Assembly: GCF_017163935.1 (NCBI RefSeq)
Contig: NZ_JABVZR010000003.1
Span: 62,001 to 126,000 of the forward strand
Direction: 5' to 3'
Source: Novosphingobium terrae
GTDB lineage: Bacteria > Pseudomonadota > Alphaproteobacteria > Sphingomonadales > Sphingomonadaceae
Length of the DNA stretch: 64,000 nucleotides
Shown: in pieces, positions 37,525 through 45,948 of the stretch
Position numbering within the stretch: the first letter of the stretch is position 1
Layout of the letters: the number at the start of each line of letters is the position of its first letter
Made by a program: the position numbers and the translations under genes
Notes under the pieces: model-generated
The model's input: only the letters and a program-made list of their open reading frames with translations
Database searches by the model: none
Told to the model about the DNA's origin: nothing

Positions 37525-38322
37525 ATGATCTATGAGAAAAGGAATATAGACGGCATTGTCGTGTATCATCGCGGTGGAGATGGCGACCCGATCGTCCTTT
37601 TGCCCGGTGTCATGGCCGATGCGGAAAGCTGGATCCCCGTAGCGGACGCAATCGACGCACCCAATCCGTTGTTGATCGTCAACCGCAGAGGTCGTGCCCC
37701 GAGCCGAGAAATGGGCGCCGACTACGCTGTAGAATGCGAGATTGCCGATATTTCCAGCGTTGTCCGTTCGCAGCCGGGCTCTGTTCATCTGGCCGGCTGG
37801 AGCTATGGTGGGCTGATAGCACTTGAAGGCGCTGTCACAGGTTTAGATCTTGCATCTGTCATAGCCTATGATCCGATCTCACGCCCCTTCGCGCCCGAGA
37901 CGATCACTCCAGTGCGTGATGCGCTCGCGCATCAAGATTTTGATCGGGTCGTGGAGATCGTCAACCGGGATGTATCCGGCTTCTCCCAAGACTATGTCGA
38001 CGCCTTGCGAATGACCCCGGCTTGGCCGCAACTTTGTCGCCTCGCAGCGTCCCTGGGAGATGAACTGGCAGCGATCGAGCAGTTCGAGCCACATTACGAA
38101 AGCTATGCGCAGCTCGAGATCCCTGTGACGCTAATCGTTGGCGAACATAGCCTGCGGCAGGCGCCCTATGGCTCCGCATTCGAACGCTTCGCGCGAGCAA
38201 TACCAAAGGCGCTCATAACGCAACTGGTTGATCAGGGACATCTGGCTCATGTTTCCGCTCCTACCTTGCTGGGGCGAATGATCGCCTTGGCGGTTAGCGA
38301 GGCGGACCCACATGCTCGATAG
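37525..38322 (+). CDS. Alpha/beta hydrolase
   Basis: 265 residues. The fold is visible from IVLLPGVMADAESWIPVADA (oxyanion region) to the nucleophile elbow LAGWSYGGLIALE (Ser in G-W-S-Y-G), an acidic residue after VTLIVGEHS, and the catalytic His in QLVDQGHLAHV. No signal peptide is evident when starting at 37525, the Met I prefer; the frame is open from 37450. The substrate is unknown; the size and lid region fit small-ester or lactone hydrolases. A single gene following the adhesin operon, with no obvious regulator. Confidence 0.85.
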   Translation: MIYEKRNIDGIVVYHRGGDGDPIVLLPGVMADAESWIPVADAIDAPNPLLIVNRRGRAPSREMGADYAVECEIADISSVVRSQPGSVHLAGWSYGGLIALEGAVTGLDLASVIAYDPISRPFAPETITPVRDALAHQDFDRVVEIVNRDVSGFSQDYVDALRMTPAWPQLCRLAASLGDELAAIEQFEPHYESYAQLEIPVTLIVGEHSLRQAPYGSAFERFARAIPKALITQLVDQGHLAHVSAPTLLGRMIALAVSEADPHAR

Positions 38323-38530
38323 TCGGTCGAGACTTTAGCGGCCAGGGGCCTCTCGTACCACGCTCTCCCGCCGTATACCGATCGGGGCAATTGGCTCGAC
38401 GTCGGACTCTGCTTGGGAGAAACACCAGACAAGAGCACTTGCCAGGAGGCCGCGCAGCGCATCCTACAGAGACTGGGAGGTGCCGACACTCTTTGCTTGC
38501 CAAGCCGCCGGTCGAGCAAAGCGTCGACTG

Positions 38531-39130
38531 CTACATTTCTGCGCCCACCAGCGCGAAACTTCGGATCAAACAGGCGGCGGCCTCCCCCGCACTGTCGAGA
38601 TAGCTCGGATCGCGATGGAGCAGGACGACCGCGAAGGCACCGTCCAGCAGCAACATGATATGGCGCGCCAAGGCCTCAGCCTCCTGCCCGTTCCGTCCCT
38701 CCTGAAACACGCCTGCCAGCCACGCCTCGACACGCTTCTTATGTCGGCGCGCCGCGACGACCGCCGGATGCCCGGGCTGATCGACCAGTTCGACCGATGT
38801 TCGCAGGAAGCCGCAGCCCCTCCAGGCCGGATGGCGCGCTGCCTTCGCAAGATGGCGGAAAATGCTTTCGACGCGGGCGGCAGCATCCCCTTCCCCCTCG
38901 GCGAACCAACACTGGAACAGGGCCAGATTGGGCTCGTCGCGCGCCGCCAGATAGGCGGCGATCAGATCGTCCTTGCTGCGGAAATGGTAATAGACGGTGC
39001 GCTTGGTCAAGCCTGCATGCTCAGCGATGGCGTCCAGGCTGGTGGCGCGGATGCCGGCTCCCTGAAACAGTCGAGCAGCGGCCTTGAGGATGCGTTCGCG
39101 CGCCGGGGGAAGCTGTCTAGCCATGGCCAT
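38531..39130 (-). CDS. TetR/AcrR family transcriptional regulator
   Basis: 199 residues. The helix-turn-helix is RERILKAAARLFQGAGIRAT, then SLDAIAEHAGLTKRTVYYHF and RSKDDLIAAYL. The C-terminal domain contains HPAWRGCGFLRTSVELVDQP and HKKRVEAWLAGVF, common in TetR regulators of oxidoreductase or hydrolase genes. Two ATGs (39130, 39124) are possible starts. The open frame continues far upstream through the antisense of the hydrolase, but only this part is coding. It is divergent from the alpha/beta hydrolase, with a small palindrome at the start region. Confidence 0.92.
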   Translation of the reverse strand: MAMARQLPPARERILKAAARLFQGAGIRATSLDAIAEHAGLTKRTVYYHFRSKDDLIAAYLAARDEPNLALFQCWFAEGEGDAAARVESIFRHLAKAARHPAWRGCGFLRTSVELVDQPGHPAVVAARRHKKRVEAWLAGVFQEGRNGQEAEALARHIMLLLDGAFAVVLLHRDPSYLDSAGEAAACLIRSFALVGAEM

Positions 39131-39153
39131 GTATACCGTATAGTGAATATACT
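39131..39153. promoter_or_regulatory. Palindrome between the TetR and hydrolase genes
   Basis: TATAC-C-GTATA (39131-39141) is a perfect 11-base dyad, and a TATAC half-site recurs at 39148-39152. It sits immediately upstream of the TetR start and about 40 bases before the hydrolase start, the expected place for the TetR operator. Confidence 0.5.
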
Positions 39154-39184
39154 CGAGGCAGGCACCTGCCTTATCCTCGTGCTC

Positions 39185-40111
39185 ATGGCAAGCGTGGTCG
39201 CCCCCCCCTCCGCCCCTCATGGTGAAACCGTGTCGTTCCGCTGCGCCGATGACGTTACGCTCCATGGCCATGTCTGGGCGGCGCCGCCCGGCGCCAGCCA
39301 CGGGAGCGTGATCGTTAACGCCGCGACCGGGGTGGTGGCGCGCTATTATCACCGATACGCACGCTTTCTGGCGACGCATGGGTTCGACGTGCTGACCTAT
39401 GATTACCGTGGAATTGGTGCCTCCCGTCCGGCCAGCCTGCGGGGATGCCACTACCAGTGGCGCGATTGGGGCGAGCAGGATTTCGCGGCCGTACTGCGCT
39501 TCATGCAGGAGCGCAGCCCCAAGTCCTCTCTGGCGGTCGTGGGCCACAGCTTTGGCGGTTTTCTGCCGGGTCTGGCCCGTGGCGCCGGGCGGATCGACCG
39601 GATGCTGACCGTCGGCGCCCAATATGCCTGGTGGGGCGATTACGCCCTGAGGGCCCGCGCGCGACTGCTGCTGAAATGGCATGTAGCGATGCCGTTGCTG
39701 ACGGCGCTCTTCGGCTATTTTCCCGGTCGGCGCCTTGGTTGGCTGGAAGACCTGCCGGCAGGCGTTGCCCATGAGTGGAGCTTCCGCCACCAAAGGTTTG
39801 AACGGAACCATCCGGTCGGCGAACGGCAAGACGTGTGCGATCGTATCGCCCAGGTGACCGCGCCGATCCTGGCAGTTGCTGTTGCGGATGACGACATCGG
39901 CACAGTCGCGGCCCTGCGGCGCACGCTGGACTATTATCGCCGCGCCCCGCGGACATTGGTCTGCCTGAGGCCTCAGGACTACGACCTGACCGCCCTCGGC
40001 CATTTCGCCCTGTTCCATGATCGCCATGCACCGGACTTCTGGACGGACACGCTGCGCTGGCTGAGAGACGGGCAGAACCCCTGGGCGTCCCGGATCGTGG
40101 AGGTCCGATAA
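39185..40111 (+). CDS. Serine-aminopeptidase-like alpha/beta hydrolase
   Basis: 308 residues. It begins ETVSFRCADDVTLHGHVWAA; the fold continues with FDVLTYDYRGIGASRPASL, the nucleophile motif VVGHSFGGFLPGL (Ser in G-H-S-F-G), PILAVAVADDDIGTV for the acidic residue, and GHFALFHDRHAP for the catalytic His. Relatives are annotated as YbaC-like or hydrolase_4 esterases. The start is uncertain: the ATG at 39185 lacks a ribosome site and GTGs at 39143 and 39191 are in frame. It is probably repressed by the divergent TetR and co-transcribed with the tautomerase 40 bases downstream. Confidence 0.87.
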   Translation: MASVVAPPSAPHGETVSFRCADDVTLHGHVWAAPPGASHGSVIVNAATGVVARYYHRYARFLATHGFDVLTYDYRGIGASRPASLRGCHYQWRDWGEQDFAAVLRFMQERSPKSSLAVVGHSFGGFLPGLARGAGRIDRMLTVGAQYAWWGDYALRARARLLLKWHVAMPLLTALFGYFPGRRLGWLEDLPAGVAHEWSFRHQRFERNHPVGERQDVCDRIAQVTAPILAVAVADDDIGTVAALRRTLDYYRRAPRTLVCLRPQDYDLTALGHFALFHDRHAPDFWTDTLRWLRDGQNPWASRIVEVR

Positions 40112-40151
40112 GGGGAACCCTTTCCGCCATTGACGCAATGGAGTTTCGACT

Positions 40152-40553
40152 ATGCCCTTCACCAGAATTTCGCTGCTCGCAGGCAAGCCGGCAGCCCATC
40201 TCTCCGCCATCGTCAACAGTCTGGACCGCGCCATGGTCGAGGGCTTCGAAGTGCCCGAAACCGACCAGTTTGTGGCGATCCATCAGCATCAGCCGGGCGA
40301 GCTGATCTTTGACCGCCACTATGGTGGCGGACCGCGCTCGGATGATTTCGTGCTTTTCCATATCACGACGGGCCGGGTCCGGGCGCAGGCCGTGCAGCAG
40401 GATTTCTACCGGCGATTGGTGGCGGGACTAGCGGCCAACCCCGGCATTCGGCCCGAGGACGTGATGATCGTCATCGTGAATTCCACCTTCGACCACTTTT
40501 CCTTCGCCTCGGGCATCGCGGCGTCGACGATAGCTGCAGGACAACCTCGATGA
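40152..40553 (+). CDS. Tautomerase family protein (MIF-like fold)
   Basis: 133 residues beginning MPFTRISLLAGKPAAHLSAI; removal of Met exposes the N-terminal Pro that serves as general base in this superfamily. The conserved tail EDVMIVIVNSTFDHFSFASG is typical of the 4-oxalocrotonate tautomerase-like domain duplicated in about 130 residues. TGGAG precedes the ATG. It follows the hydrolase by 40 bases, so both are likely in one TetR-controlled unit that handles a keto-enol or aromatic-degradation intermediate; that link is inference. Confidence 0.88.
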   Translation: MPFTRISLLAGKPAAHLSAIVNSLDRAMVEGFEVPETDQFVAIHQHQPGELIFDRHYGGGPRSDDFVLFHITTGRVRAQAVQQDFYRRLVAGLAANPGIRPEDVMIVIVNSTFDHFSFASGIAASTIAAGQPR

Positions 40554-40593
40554 AGCCGATGGACAGTCTGCTTTAAGAGACTAAGCTGGCAGA

Positions 40594-40692
40594 ACACCGA
40601 GGGGAGCTTCGACAAGAAGCTGAGATACCGTTGGCCCAGGCAGCGCGGTGACCCTTTGAACCTGATCCAGATCACACTGGCGAAGGGACGGG
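40594..40692 (+). ncRNA. TPP riboswitch (THI element)
   Basis: All conserved parts are present: AGGGGAGC (P1/P2 start), CTGAGA (40620-40625), ACCCTTTGAACCTGATC (40651-40667) and GCGAAGGGA at the 3' side. Thiamine pyrophosphate binding in such elements shuts off thiamine genes. It lies upstream of thiD with a 130-base leader holding a GC hairpin (GGCG-GATTG-CGCC) and a short upstream reading frame. Confidence 0.93.
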
Positions 40693-40729
40693 TCTGTATC
40701 ACCTCGCGCTGGCGGATTGCGCCATCGCC

Positions 40730-40825
40730 ATGTCGGCCAGACAATCCTTTCCTCGCGGCAGATCGATACCATGCGTCGGCTGCGCAAGACTGGCAGCCCT
40801 TGTCGTTGAGGAGCGCTATTCATGA
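40730..40825 (+). CDS. Possible 31-codon leader peptide upstream of thiD
   Basis: An ATG frame (MSARQSFPRGRSIPC, then CARLAALVVEERYS) ends in TGA that overlaps the thiD start (ATGA). It lies between the riboswitch and thiD and contains the thiD ribosome site (GAGGAG). No own ribosome site is seen, so expression is unproven; translational coupling is the idea it raises. Confidence 0.3.
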   Translation: MSARQSFPRGRSIPCVGCARLAALVVEERYS

Positions 40826-41619
40826 TCGCGAACGTTCTCACCATCGCCGGAACCGATCCGACCGGAGGCGCCGGCATTCAGGCCGACATCAAGACTTTCT
40901 CTGCCCTGGGCGCCTATGCGATGTCCGCAATCACCGCTGTGGTCGCGCAAAACACGCAGGGTGTACGTTCTTTCGTGGCTCTCGAACCTCAATTCGTCGC
41001 CGCTCAGATCGATGCGGTCTTTGAAGATGTCCGTGTCGATGCCGTCAAGATCGGCATGGTGGCCACGGCAGAGATCGCCGCAATCATCGCGGATCGCCTC
41101 CGCCATCATGGCGCGCGCAACATCGTGCTGGACCCCGTGATGGTCGCCAAAAGCGGCGATCATCTGTTGCTTCCCGACGCCGTGGCGGCGATTGCGGCAA
41201 GCTTGGTTCCTATATCCACGGTCATCACCCCCAATCTGCCCGAAGCGGGGGTCTTGCTGGGTTTCGAAGGGGAATGGACACGGGAGGAGATGCGCAGAAG
41301 GATCGCCGATCTCCGCATGCTGGGCCCACAGTGGGTGCTGCTTAAGGGCGGCCATCTGCGGGACGGGGGCGATAGCACCGATTTGTTGCTTGGCAGCGGC
41401 GACATGATCAAGCTTTCCGCAAGGCGCATCGTGACCGTTAACGACCATGGTACCGGCTGTACCTTGTCGGCCGCGATCGCGGCGCTGTTGCCGTCGCTTG
41501 GGGTGGAAGAAAGCGTCCGCCGCGCCAAGACATTCATGCACAATGCGCTGGCAAACGGCGGAAAGCTCGATGTAGGAAAGGGACATGGGCCGCTCCATCA
41601 CTTTCATGCGTATTGGTGA
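40822..41619 (+). CDS. thiD: Hydroxymethylpyrimidine / phosphomethylpyrimidine kinase
   Basis: 265 residues, the usual ThiD length. ThiD phosphorylates HMP and HMP-P to HMP-PP for thiamine synthesis. Family blocks seen are TIAGTDPTGGAGIQADIKTF, VTIMVA-equivalent AVKIGMVATAE, VLDPVMVAKSGDHLL, TPNLPEAGVLLG, LLKGGHL, and the anion hole/catalytic block NDHGTGCTLSAAIAALL. GAGGAG lies eight bases before the ATG. The TPP riboswitch upstream gives direct regulatory support. No other thiamine gene is adjacent. Confidence 0.96.
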   Translation: MIANVLTIAGTDPTGGAGIQADIKTFSALGAYAMSAITAVVAQNTQGVRSFVALEPQFVAAQIDAVFEDVRVDAVKIGMVATAEIAAIIADRLRHHGARNIVLDPVMVAKSGDHLLLPDAVAAIAASLVPISTVITPNLPEAGVLLGFEGEWTREEMRRRIADLRMLGPQWVLLKGGHLRDGGDSTDLLLGSGDMIKLSARRIVTVNDHGTGCTLSAAIAALLPSLGVEESVRRAKTFMHNALANGGKLDVGKGHGPLHHFHAYW

Positions 41620-41745
41620 AAGTTCGATTGGGAGCGCACGCCCCCAGCCTCTGCACTAGGTCCGCACAGGGTTGCCGCGATCGATGGATCGAAGGCGCGA
41701 GCTCGAGATGCACGCGTAAAGTTCCTGCCGGTGCGCTGCCCGCTG

Positions 41746-42588
41746 TCAGATGAGCCGATCGATCAACAGGCCATGACCGCCCGCCACCTTCGCGCTGGAG
41801 ACAGAGTGGCTCGATACAAAGGCAGGAGCAATGATGCCTGCCTCAAACCAGGGATCGGGGTTGACCTGAGCCCCATACAACACATGGCCGTTGGCCAACC
41901 GGGTTACGACACTGCCGTCCTGCAGGGCATCAAGTTGCCTCTTGGCGTCGATCATTCCGGAAAGCGAATCCGTCCGCGCCTGCGCGAGGTCGATGCCCTG
42001 CCCCTGCCCGTCCGTATAGGTCGCATCGCTCAGCCAGCCCGTCTGCCCCGCCTTGTTCACCACGCCCTGCATCATCGCGAGGAAATGGACCGAACCATCG
42101 ATTTTAGCCGCTGTCGCTGCGGTGTCGTCGACTGCGGTTTCTGCATTGACACCTAAAAGGTGCCCCAGATCCGCATTGAACATTCCAACGGCTCCGACAA
42201 GACCGGTGTCGGAATTGAGACGCTGCTCAAGCCACTGGCGATCGGTATCGCCCAGACCGCTTGCCTCGACCTTGAGCTTGCCATCGTCGGAGGTGAAATC
42301 GAAATGCGCGTCAGCAAGATCGGGGCGATCGGCTATAATCGCCTGGAAGGCGGCTCCTATGGCGTTGGCCAGCGCCTTCGTGTCCTGGCTCAACGCAGCT
42401 TGTGCTTGCCATTGACGGTACATGTCTGACGTCGTGATGTCGGGAGGTTGCGCGACAGAGATCTGGAGTGCGCTTGCGTCCGCCCAGCCACGATTCCCAT
42501 CTGGCCCCGCATTCTCAACGCCTTTTACCGTCAAACTGGGGGAAAGCGTCGGGATCGAAATTGGCGATGCTGGAGTGAGGCTCGTCAT
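41746..42588 (-). CDS. Hypothetical protein
   Basis: 280 residues, acidic and soluble, with Ser/Pro-rich N-terminal 35 residues (MTSLTPASPISIPTLSPSLT) and a helical centre (DMYRQWQAQAALSQDTKALA, then GAAFQAIIADRPDLADAHFD). No signal peptide, membrane segment or known motif. The N-terminus without an export signal but with low complexity could suit a non-Sec substrate, which is speculation. AAAGG precedes the chosen ATG; the frame extends 13 codons further upstream. It is separated from the pdhA gene by about 70 bases, on the same strand. Confidence 0.7.
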   Translation of the reverse strand: MTSLTPASPISIPTLSPSLTVKGVENAGPDGNRGWADASALQISVAQPPDITTSDMYRQWQAQAALSQDTKALANAIGAAFQAIIADRPDLADAHFDFTSDDGKLKVEASGLGDTDRQWLEQRLNSDTGLVGAVGMFNADLGHLLGVNAETAVDDTAATAAKIDGSVHFLAMMQGVVNKAGQTGWLSDATYTDGQGQGIDLAQARTDSLSGMIDAKRQLDALQDGSVVTRLANGHVLYGAQVNPDPWFEAGIIAPAFVSSHSVSSAKVAGGHGLLIDRLI

Positions 42589-42661
42589 GCTGTGCCTTTC
42601 TCTGGAGATTAAACGGCAGAATTTCATGTTTTCGATGACATTCCAGAATCAGTGAAACCCT

Positions 42662-43654
42662 TCAGGCATAGACATCCGTATAGAGTTCGCTCAGATCCGG
42701 CTCCGGGCTGATCGTGGCGAACTGGGCCGCCTTGATCGCCACCTCTTTCATGCGCCGGTCGATCTCCTTCAACTCATCGGCAGGCAGTTTCCAATCGTTG
42801 AGCAGGCGGCCCATGACGCGATCAATGGGATCGTTCTGCATCTTCATCTGCTGAACTTCTTCGCGCGAGCGATATTTGGCAGGGTCGGACATGGAATGGC
42901 CGCGATAGCGGTAGGTCAACATCTCCAGAATATAGGGGCCCTCTCCCGCCCTTGCCCGGTCCACCGCGCGCTGCCCTGCCTCACGCACGGCGCGCACGTC
43001 CATCGCATCGACCTGCTCGCCGGGAATGTTAAAGGAAGCGCCACGCTTCGAAAGATCGATGGTAGCTGAGGCTCGCTCGATGCTGGTGCCCATGCCATAG
43101 CGGTTGTTCTCGATCACATAGACAACCGGCAGGTTCCAGATCTTGGCCATGTTGAAACTCTCGTAGACCTGTCCCTGATTCGAGGCACCATCCCCGAAAT
43201 AGGTCAGGCAGACACGATCGTTTTCCTTGTATTTGTTGGCAAAGGCCAGCCCCGTGCCGATCGAAACCTGCGCGCCAACAATGCCATGGCCGCCATAGAA
43301 GCCCAGTTCCGGGCTGAACATATGCATCGATCCGCCCTTACCCCGCGAGATGCCGGAAGCACGGCCAGTCAACTCTGCCATCACGATGTCAGGATCGACA
43401 CCCAAGGCCAGCATATGACCGTGATCACGGTAGCCCGTGATGACCTGGTCTCCCTCCTCGATCGCCATCTGCATGCCCACGACGACGGCCTCCTGCCCGA
43501 TATACAAGTGGCAGAACCCCGCGATCAGCCCCTCGCCGTACAATTGACCGGCGCGCTCCTCGAAACGGCGGATCAACACCATCTGTTCATAGGCGCGCAG
43601 ATCCTCTTCTCTGGTGAAGGTTGAAGGGGCGGCTTTGGTCGTCTGCGATTTCAT
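42662..43654 (-). CDS. pdhA: Pyruvate dehydrogenase E1 component, alpha subunit
   Basis: About 330 residues. The thiamine-pyrophosphate fold is shown by RRFEERAGQLYGEGLIAGFC, HLYIGQEAVVVGMQ, GYRDHGHMLALGVDP, RGKGGSMHMF and the ThDP/Mg motif GDGASNQGQVYESFNMAKIW, then ENNRYGMGTS and YRYRGHSMSDPAKYRS (phosphorylation-loop equivalent). It forms a heterotetramer with E1 beta, which is not encoded here. AAAGG lies before the ATG at 43654; another ATG six codons earlier is seven bases after the SMR exporter stop. The lone pdhA downstream of an exporter is unusual and suggests a second, condition-specific copy. Confidence 0.94.
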   Translation of the reverse strand: MKSQTTKAAPSTFTREEDLRAYEQMVLIRRFEERAGQLYGEGLIAGFCHLYIGQEAVVVGMQMAIEEGDQVITGYRDHGHMLALGVDPDIVMAELTGRASGISRGKGGSMHMFSPELGFYGGHGIVGAQVSIGTGLAFANKYKENDRVCLTYFGDGASNQGQVYESFNMAKIWNLPVVYVIENNRYGMGTSIERASATIDLSKRGASFNIPGEQVDAMDVRAVREAGQRAVDRARAGEGPYILEMLTYRYRGHSMSDPAKYRSREEVQQMKMQNDPIDRVMGRLLNDWKLPADELKEIDRRMKEVAIKAAQFATISPEPDLSELYTDVYA

Positions 43655-43679
43655 AGGCTTGCCTTTGTCCATCTCGCCG

Positions 43680-44009
43680 TCACCGGCTCGTGAGTTTGAG
43701 GCCGATCATCCCAACGAGGGTGATGGCGATCCATGCAAGGCGTGCAGTATCGACCGCCTCGCCGAAGAACAAAATGCCCGCCACCACCGAACCGATGGCA
43801 CCGATCCCGGTCCAGACGGCATAGGCCATGCCAAGGGGCAGAAGCTGCAGGGCCCTCCCGAGAGCAAAGATAAACAGTCCTAGCAGGACGAACGAGGTGA
43901 GGCTCCACCCCACCCTGCTGTAACCGGCGGCCTGTTTGACGCTCACAGCCCAGGCGACATCGAGGAAGCCGGACAGGATCAGCAAACCCCATGCGCCCGC
44001 CTGACTCAT
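43680..44009 (-). CDS. Small multidrug resistance protein, Gdx/SugE (guanidinium exporter) type
   Basis: 109 residues with four membrane helices: WGLLILSGFLDVAWAVSVKQ, then FVLLGLFIFALGRALQ, the signature LLPLGMAYAVWTGIGAIGSV, and LAWIAITLVGMIGLKLTSR. This matches E. coli Gdx/SugE closely in the third and fourth helices. The essential TM1 glutamate (Glu13 in Gdx) is Asp17 here, which may alter proton coupling or specificity. No guanidine riboswitch was seen. It is divergent from a LysR gene and only 7-25 bases upstream of pdhA on the same strand. Confidence 0.88.
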   Translation of the reverse strand: MSQAGAWGLLILSGFLDVAWAVSVKQAAGYSRVGWSLTSFVLLGLFIFALGRALQLLPLGMAYAVWTGIGAIGSVVAGILFFGEAVDTARLAWIAITLVGMIGLKLTSR

Positions 44010-44222
44010 CGCCGAAGTCCATCACACGGAGTGAACCCAACACCATGCTCTATGCGTCTCTTTCTGTTCATGAGGCGAACATAACCCTTTGACCCATTGA
44101 CGAGATTTGGCATTTCGAAAGTGCCATTTGTCCTTCCGCAAAGGCTCATCCAGCCTTTTGCCTTGCCCTGGGGGATTGCACGGGCCAACCAGCAACCGAG
44201 TTCACTCAGATGGAACGTCATC

Positions 44223-45122
44223 ATGGACTGGAATGATTTTCGCCTGATCCTGGCGATCGGGCGGCAGGGCTCCCTGAAGGGAGCGGCCAAGGCGCTGGGG
44301 CACGACCACTCGACGATCTTTCGTTGGCTCAATGCGCTGGAGGGGCGCTATCAGGTCCAACTGTTTGACCGCAATGCGGGCTCCTACACACCGACCGAAG
44401 CGGGGCAACGGATGATCCAGGCGGCCGAGCGCATGGAGCGTGAGGCCCTGTCGGTTGACCGCGACATCTCGGGTCTGGATGCAAGGCTGACCGGCCATCT
44501 GCGCATCACCTGCTCGGAAAGTCTTGCCTATCGGCTGCTCAACGATCTGCTGGCCGGTTTTCGTGCCCAATATGATGGCATTACGCTCGAACTGCTGGTC
44601 GACAATCGACAGCTCGACCTGCTGCGCCGGGAGGCGGATATCGCGATCCGCGCGACAAGGCCCACAGAGGGCGAGCTGTTCGGGCGCCAGATCGCGGAAA
44701 CCGCCTGGGCGATCTATGCCACGCCCGCCTATCTGACTGAGCGGCCGCCCGTCGATACCGCTCCCTATGCCGGGCACAGCTTCATCGGTTGGCACATGGA
44801 AGCCGCAGCGGCCGCAGCCCAATGGCTGACCGATACGGTCTCTGACGATCAGATTATCTATCGCTCAAGCAGCTTGATCAACCAGATGATGGCGGTGAAG
44901 GCGGGCATCGGCATGGCGCTGCTGCCCTGCTATCTGGGCGATCAGGAGACGGATCTGATGCGCGTATCGGGCACTGCAGCCGCGCTCACCCGGGAGCTCT
45001 GGCTCATCACGCATAAGGATCTGCGCAATACCGCGCGTGTGCGCGCCTTTTTCGACATGGTGGGGCAAGGCCTGATCGACAGGCGCAGCCTGCTTGTCGG
45101 CGCCAGCAAAGTTCACGCCTGA
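44223..45122 (+). CDS. LysR family transcriptional regulator
   Basis: 299 residues from the Met at 44223: MDWNDFRLILAIGRQGSLKG, then AAKALGHDHSTIFRWLNALE form the helix-turn-helix. The GLDARLTGHLRITCSESLAY region opens the effector domain, with LVDNRQLDLLRREADIAIRA following. This group (WNDFRxxLA... HSTIFR) is a common subfamily of LysR that often controls a neighbouring transporter. It is divergent from the Gdx-like exporter, which is its likely target. The reading frame extends to 44097 without support. Confidence 0.92.
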   Translation: MDWNDFRLILAIGRQGSLKGAAKALGHDHSTIFRWLNALEGRYQVQLFDRNAGSYTPTEAGQRMIQAAERMEREALSVDRDISGLDARLTGHLRITCSESLAYRLLNDLLAGFRAQYDGITLELLVDNRQLDLLRREADIAIRATRPTEGELFGRQIAETAWAIYATPAYLTERPPVDTAPYAGHSFIGWHMEAAAAAAQWLTDTVSDDQIIYRSSSLINQMMAVKAGIGMALLPCYLGDQETDLMRVSGTAAALTRELWLITHKDLRNTARVRAFFDMVGQGLIDRRSLLVGASKVHA

Positions 45123-45205
45123 CCGGTTTGACGTGGCCATGTCAGCCGCGCCGCCACATCCATCATCAACGCAACCGGACCATTTGGCCTGAAGGACCCG
45201 ATCTT

Positions 45206-45913
45206 ATGACTATCCTCAAGGGCATGCTGCTGTCGGCACTGGCCGTCACGTTGACGGTGACCCAATCGAATGTCGCTGCCGCACAGCCAACCGCGCAAGT
45301 CACTCCGGACAACTTCACGACCGACCCGCTTTTCCGACAATATGTCAACGACGAGTTTCAGTTGAGCCGCGCATTGGCGACTGCCATGGCCAAGGTGATC
45401 GACGACAGTCACTTTACGCCCGAGATCAAGTCCCTTGCCCCTGCTCTGCCCGGTTGCATGGATATCATGCGCAAGGCCATGTTGGCTATGGTCGATGACC
45501 AGTCGATCCACCCGCTGATGAGCAAGCTGCGCAGCCTCAGTTTTGAAGAGCGCCAGCATTTCGCCACATTCAGTGAGTTTCTGCACACGCCCGATGGCAC
45601 CCGGCTGATCGCTCTCAACCATCAGGCCATGGCCGTGTCGGATCAACTCGACTCCGATGGCTTGCCGCAACTCACCAGCGAGCACGACAGCAAGCTGGCA
45701 GAGATGGGAACATTGCTGCAACGCCAGCCCAAAGCCAGCGAATTGCCGCAGACCCTTTTCGGCCTTGCTCTCTATATGCAGGCCATCACAGATCAATCGC
45801 AAAATGACGGTGAAATCGACGAAGCTCGCAAGAAAGTCTTCGCCACACCGCCCTGCGTCGCTTTCAAACAACAGGTCGAGGCCTATGATAAGATGCATCC
45901 CAAGAAGCAGTAA
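45206..45913 (+). CDS. Exported protein of unknown function
   Basis: 235 residues. The N-terminus (MTILKGMLLSALAVTLTVTQ, cleaved near AAAQP) is a Sec signal, so the product is periplasmic or secreted. The mature part is helical and charged (FQLSRALATAMAKVIDD, FEERQHFATFSEFLHTPDG) and has two cysteines (PALPGCMDIM and ATPPCVAFKQ) that could form a disulfide. It may belong to a DUF2059-like group, but I cannot confirm that. Upstream in-frame Met at 45128 has no support. It is downstream of, and co-directional with, the LysR gene. Confidence 0.75.
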   Translation: MTILKGMLLSALAVTLTVTQSNVAAAQPTAQVTPDNFTTDPLFRQYVNDEFQLSRALATAMAKVIDDSHFTPEIKSLAPALPGCMDIMRKAMLAMVDDQSIHPLMSKLRSLSFEERQHFATFSEFLHTPDGTRLIALNHQAMAVSDQLDSDGLPQLTSEHDSKLAEMGTLLQRQPKASELPQTLFGLALYMQAITDQSQNDGEIDEARKKVFATPPCVAFKQQVEAYDKMHPKKQ

Positions 45914-45948
45914 CAACGCATTACAAGGCCTGTCAGGGCCAGCAAGGC

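Noticed and set aside
39131..40234. The upstream part of a 567-codon minus-strand frame
   Set aside because: It is antisense to the alpha/beta hydrolase. Only the last 199 codons (38531-39130) are a real TetR gene.
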